In this document: in pieces, positions 5,042-6,976 of the stretch
Position numbering within the stretch: the first letter of the stretch is position 1
Layout of the letters: each line of letters opens with the position of its first letter
Source: Treponema sp.
GTDB lineage: Bacteria > Spirochaetota > Spirochaetia > Treponematales > Breznakiellaceae
Direction of reading: 5' to 3'
NCBI GenBank assembly: GCA_031275515.1
Contig: JAISOQ010000248.1
Span: forward strand, 1 to 6,976
DNA: 6,976 bases
Notes under the pieces: generated by a model
What the model was told of the DNA's origin: nothing
Seen by the model: only the letters and a program-made list of their open reading frames with translations
Database searches by the model: none
Position numbers and translations under genes: made by a program

Positions 5042-6571
5042 ATGGAAGAAAACAAAACAGACGGCGGAAATGAGGTTCTCCTTTCCTACATAGGCATGAA
5101 CCTGAGCTACACTCAGGGTAAGCTCATGCACATCGACGGCAAGGAAGACGCGGTAGAAGGGGACATAGGGACGGTGGACCGCCCTGTCCAGGCTGATGGG
5201 GTAACGATTCCTGCTACTGAGTCGGATCCGGTGCTTTTCTCTTACCTGTACGCCAAGGGTGATGAAAGCAGCCTGCGGCAGCTTCTGGTCAAGATCAACA
5301 GTTGGACCGGGGATCCCGCGCGCTTTACCGTGCTGATTCCCGCAGCAAAGGGCGGCTGGGGCATCCAAACCGTGGATCTTACCCTGGTAGACAGTGACGG
5401 CAAGACCCTGGTCATTAACCCCCACGGCCTTGCCCAATACGGGAACTACTTGTACCTGGTGGACTACCAAATCCAAAAGATCTTCATCGTGGACGCGGGT
5501 AGACTGGAGGCCGCTGCGGACGGCACCGCCGTCGAGGTTCGGACCTTCGATCTGAGCGGGGATTTGACAGCTGACAGCAAGGGACAGGCGGTCATCATCA
5601 TTGGCGGGTATCTCTACGCCCTCTACATCGTCTCCGACACGGCCGCGACCAAGTTTGACCCTAGCGTTCTCTTCAGGCTGGCTATAGACGGCGCGACCGG
5701 GGCCCTTAGCTACGACACCCAAATAACGGTGGGCAGGAACGCCCAGTCCATCATCCCGGTGAAAGGGACGATAAAGAACGCGGATACCCTGTATCTCCTT
5801 ATCCCGGCCACCGGCGGCAGGCAGTGGTACGGCGGCATAACCAACGGGACCAATTCTAACATCAGCTATGTGGAGGCTGAAGCCGAAACCTGGCCCACTG
5901 CGGCTCCGGTAAAGCTCACCGGCGATCCTGCGGCGACCCCGGTTACGAACTATGACATCCACGCGGCGGCAGCGGCCCTGCGGGACGGGGACAGCGCGCT
6001 TTTTATCCTCACCCAGATCTATACCGGTGGCAGCGACGATCCGTTTAAGTCTCCTACTGCCGCGTCCTACCGGATATACCGGACCTCGGTAAATGAGTTC
6101 CTCAATCTCCCCGATGGCATCCCTATTATCAAGGCAGTAGACATGAAGGTTCTTACCCCGGTGGACGAGAGAACCCTTACGTCCGTTAACGGTTATGGTA
6201 TGGCCTACGGTATCTACTTCTGGGATCTCCTCTACGAGCAGGTTCCCGATACCACGGATGATTCAGGAGACCGGCTCTGGGCCGGCCTGGGTACGCCGAT
6301 TCTCGTAACCAGCGGAGCCTATGAGACCGCCATAGAGGATCCGGCTTATGGTTCGCCCACGGGTATCTTTCAGAACGACTATATCGAGTTCGGCTACCTG
6401 GGCGGGGTAAATGTCAACGCGGGCGCGTTTGACCTCCTCATCGAGACCGCGAACCAGGCCAAGCGGGGAGTCTCCCTCAAACGGACCTTCCGCAAGACCC
6501 AGACCCCCAGGCCCACGGAAGAAGAGGTCGCCGCGGCCCAAGCCAAGGCTGCCCAGGCAAAAGGCAAGTAA
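5042..6571 (+). CDS. Hypothetical 509-aa protein, propeller-like beta repeats, basic tail
   Basis: I do not recognise a named family. The ATG at 5042 follows a strong AAGGAG (5028-5033) by eight bases. The N-terminus (MEENKTDGGNEVLLSYIG) is polar, with no signal peptide or lipobox, so a cytoplasmic location is expected even though the preceding gene is exported. Recurrent hydrophobic beta motifs of the type GxYLYxL appear at residues 134-141 (GNYLYLVD), 189-195 (GYLYALY), 248-254 (DTLYLLI) and 317-323 (DSALFIL). They are spaced about 55-70 residues apart, which suggests a beta-propeller or similar repeat fold. The last 36 residues are basic, then Ala/Lys/Gln-rich (KRTFRKTQ ... AAAQAKAAQAKGK), like a flexible or nucleic-acid-binding tail. 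An HU-like gene follows in the same direction after the heptamer array, so a functional link is possible but unproven. Confidence 0.9.
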   Translation: MEENKTDGGNEVLLSYIGMNLSYTQGKLMHIDGKEDAVEGDIGTVDRPVQADGVTIPATESDPVLFSYLYAKGDESSLRQLLVKINSWTGDPARFTVLIPAAKGGWGIQTVDLTLVDSDGKTLVINPHGLAQYGNYLYLVDYQIQKIFIVDAGRLEAAADGTAVEVRTFDLSGDLTADSKGQAVIIIGGYLYALYIVSDTAATKFDPSVLFRLAIDGATGALSYDTQITVGRNAQSIIPVKGTIKNADTLYLLIPATGGRQWYGGITNGTNSNISYVEAEAETWPTAAPVKLTGDPAATPVTNYDIHAAAAALRDGDSALFILTQIYTGGSDDPFKSPTAASYRIYRTSVNEFLNLPDGIPIIKAVDMKVLTPVDERTLTSVNGYGMAYGIYFWDLLYEQVPDTTDDSGDRLWAGLGTPILVTSGAYETAIEDPAYGSPTGIFQNDYIEFGYLGGVNVNAGAFDLLIETANQAKRGVSLKRTFRKTQTPRPTEEEVAAAQAKAAQAKGK

Positions 6572-6576
6572 AAAAT

Positions 6577-6774
6577 AGAGAAGAGGGAAGAGAAGAGGGA
6601 AGAGAGAAGAGTGAGGAGTGAGGAGTGAAGAGGGAAGAGAAGAAGAGGGAAGAGGGAAGAGTGAGGAGTGAAGAGGGAAGAGGGAAGGGAAGAGGGAAGA
6701 GTGAGGAGTGAAGAGGGAAGAGAAGAGGGAAGGGAAGAGAGAAGAGTGAGGAGTGAGGAGTGAGGAGTGGAGAT
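6577..6774 (+). repeat. Purine-rich heptamer tandem array with 40-bp higher-order repeat
   Basis: This is an almost pure A/G strand built of heptamers such as GAGTGAG, GAGTGAA and GAGGGAA. Purine-only runs of 32-37 nt (6577-6611, 6627-6661, 6670-6701, 6710-6746) alternate with GTGAGGAGTG blocks. A 37-bp stretch (6646-6682) is repeated exactly at 6686-6722, giving a 40-bp higher-order period. It begins five bases after the stop of the 509-aa gene. Opposite-strand reading frames through it are low-complexity Ser/Leu/Pro artefacts. Confidence 0.92.
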
Positions 6775-6776
6775 GT

Positions 6777-6839
6777 CACTTCACTCTTCACTCTACACTC
6801 TACACTCTATAAACTTCACACTTCACTCTTTACTATTCA
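6777..6839 (+). repeat. Nine pyrimidine-rich heptamers in inverted orientation
   Basis: CACTTCA, CTCTTCA, CTCTACA, CTCTACA, CTCTATA, AACTTCA, CACTTCA, CTCTTTA and CTATTCA follow with a perfect period of seven. Their complement (TGAAGAG) is the same heptamer family as the purine-rich array just upstream. The two arrays are therefore inverted to each other and can pair, for example AGTG/CACT around GAGATGT. A long imperfect hairpin in RNA is expected between the two genes. Confidence 0.88.
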
Positions 6840-6857
6840 TTATTTTGAGGAGGATTT

Positions 6858-6976
6858 ATGGCGGTATTACATACGATCAAGGCGTGGCTCTACGAGAACC
6901 TGCTCACCGAAAACCAGAACGATTACGCGGCCCGGGTCAGCCCGGAACGGACCCTCACCGTGCGGGACATCTGCCA
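6858..6976 (+). CDS. HU-like DNA-binding domain protein, N-terminal fragment
   Basis: Only 39 codons are visible before the window ends. The ATG at 6858 is preceded by a very strong GAGGAGG (6847-6853) four bases upstream. The start MAVLHTIKAWLYENLLTENQ, then NDYAARVSPERTLTVRDIC, matches my recollection of the HU-like DNA-binding-domain proteins of Bacteroidetes and treponemes. In these, a short beta start with KAYLYxNxLT and NDYxARV is followed by an HU/IHF-like helix pair and often a C-terminal Ig-like domain (DUF4469-type). Such proteins are presumed nucleoid-associated, but their targets are unknown. The identity rests on recalled sequence similarity. The ribosome site is the strongest in the window, suggesting high translation despite the repeat array just upstream. 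Confidence 0.7.
   Translation, partial: MAVLHTIKAWLYENLLTENQNDYAARVSPERTLTVRDIC

Noticed and set aside
4982..5962. 326-codon open frame on the minus strand opposite the 509-aa gene
   Set aside because: The plus-strand gene has a strong ribosome site and coherent beta-rich sequence. The antisense product shows no domain and no ribosome site was evident.
6477..6791. 104-codon minus-strand open frame through the purine array
   Set aside because: It encodes only low-complexity Ser/Leu/Pro/Phe from the heptamer repeats.
6577..6839. CRISPR array
   Set aside because: The repeats are heptamers without unique spacers. There is no 25-40 bp repeat alternating with variable sequence and no cas gene.

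Overview
The window looks like chromosomal DNA of a spirochaete, most likely a gut Treponema of the termite or cockroach type. This is an inference. It rests on a Lon protease on the minus strand, a lipoprotein combining a Listeria-Bacteroides (Flg_new/InlB B) repeat with an Ig-like module, and the start of an HU-like DNA-binding protein. No rRNA, tRNA or species marker is present, so the assignment is moderate at best. Coding DNA is mostly GC-rich, and intergenic DNA is long and rich in repeats.

Layout. Positions 1-1517 (minus) hold the first 505 codons of lon, cut off by the window edge. Positions 1518-2017 are the lon upstream region. It contains a 333-bp segment (1668-2000) bounded by 25-bp inverted repeats (24/25 matching), which carries a possible small minus-strand ORF with its own extended -10 and Shine-Dalgarno. 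At 2018-2046 there is a near-consensus sigma-70 promoter, followed at once by a clear cobalamin riboswitch (about 2053-2225). No recognisable B12 gene follows. Instead there is a 106-codon ORF (2221-2541) whose only plausible ribosome site is the riboswitch's own B12 box and which contains a 19-C homopolymer. A strong intrinsic terminator (2545-2602) begins three bases after its stop codon. Promoter, riboswitch, ORF or noncoding RNA, and terminator therefore form a compact self-contained unit of about 550 nt.

Positions 2603-2761 hold several palindromes and lead into a 722-aa lipoprotein (2762-4930). After a short heptad-repeat remnant and a hairpin comes a 509-aa protein of unknown function with propeller-like beta repeats and no signal peptide (5042-6571). 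A long purine-rich then pyrimidine-rich heptamer array (6577-6839) follows, then the start of an HU-like protein (6858 to edge). The last three plus-strand genes are co-oriented and may be linked, but the spacers are long and repeat-filled, so a single operon is not proven.

The best candidate for something undescribed is the orphan cobalamin-riboswitch unit. It is either a B12-controlled, possibly phase-variable small protein or a B12-controlled noncoding RNA.
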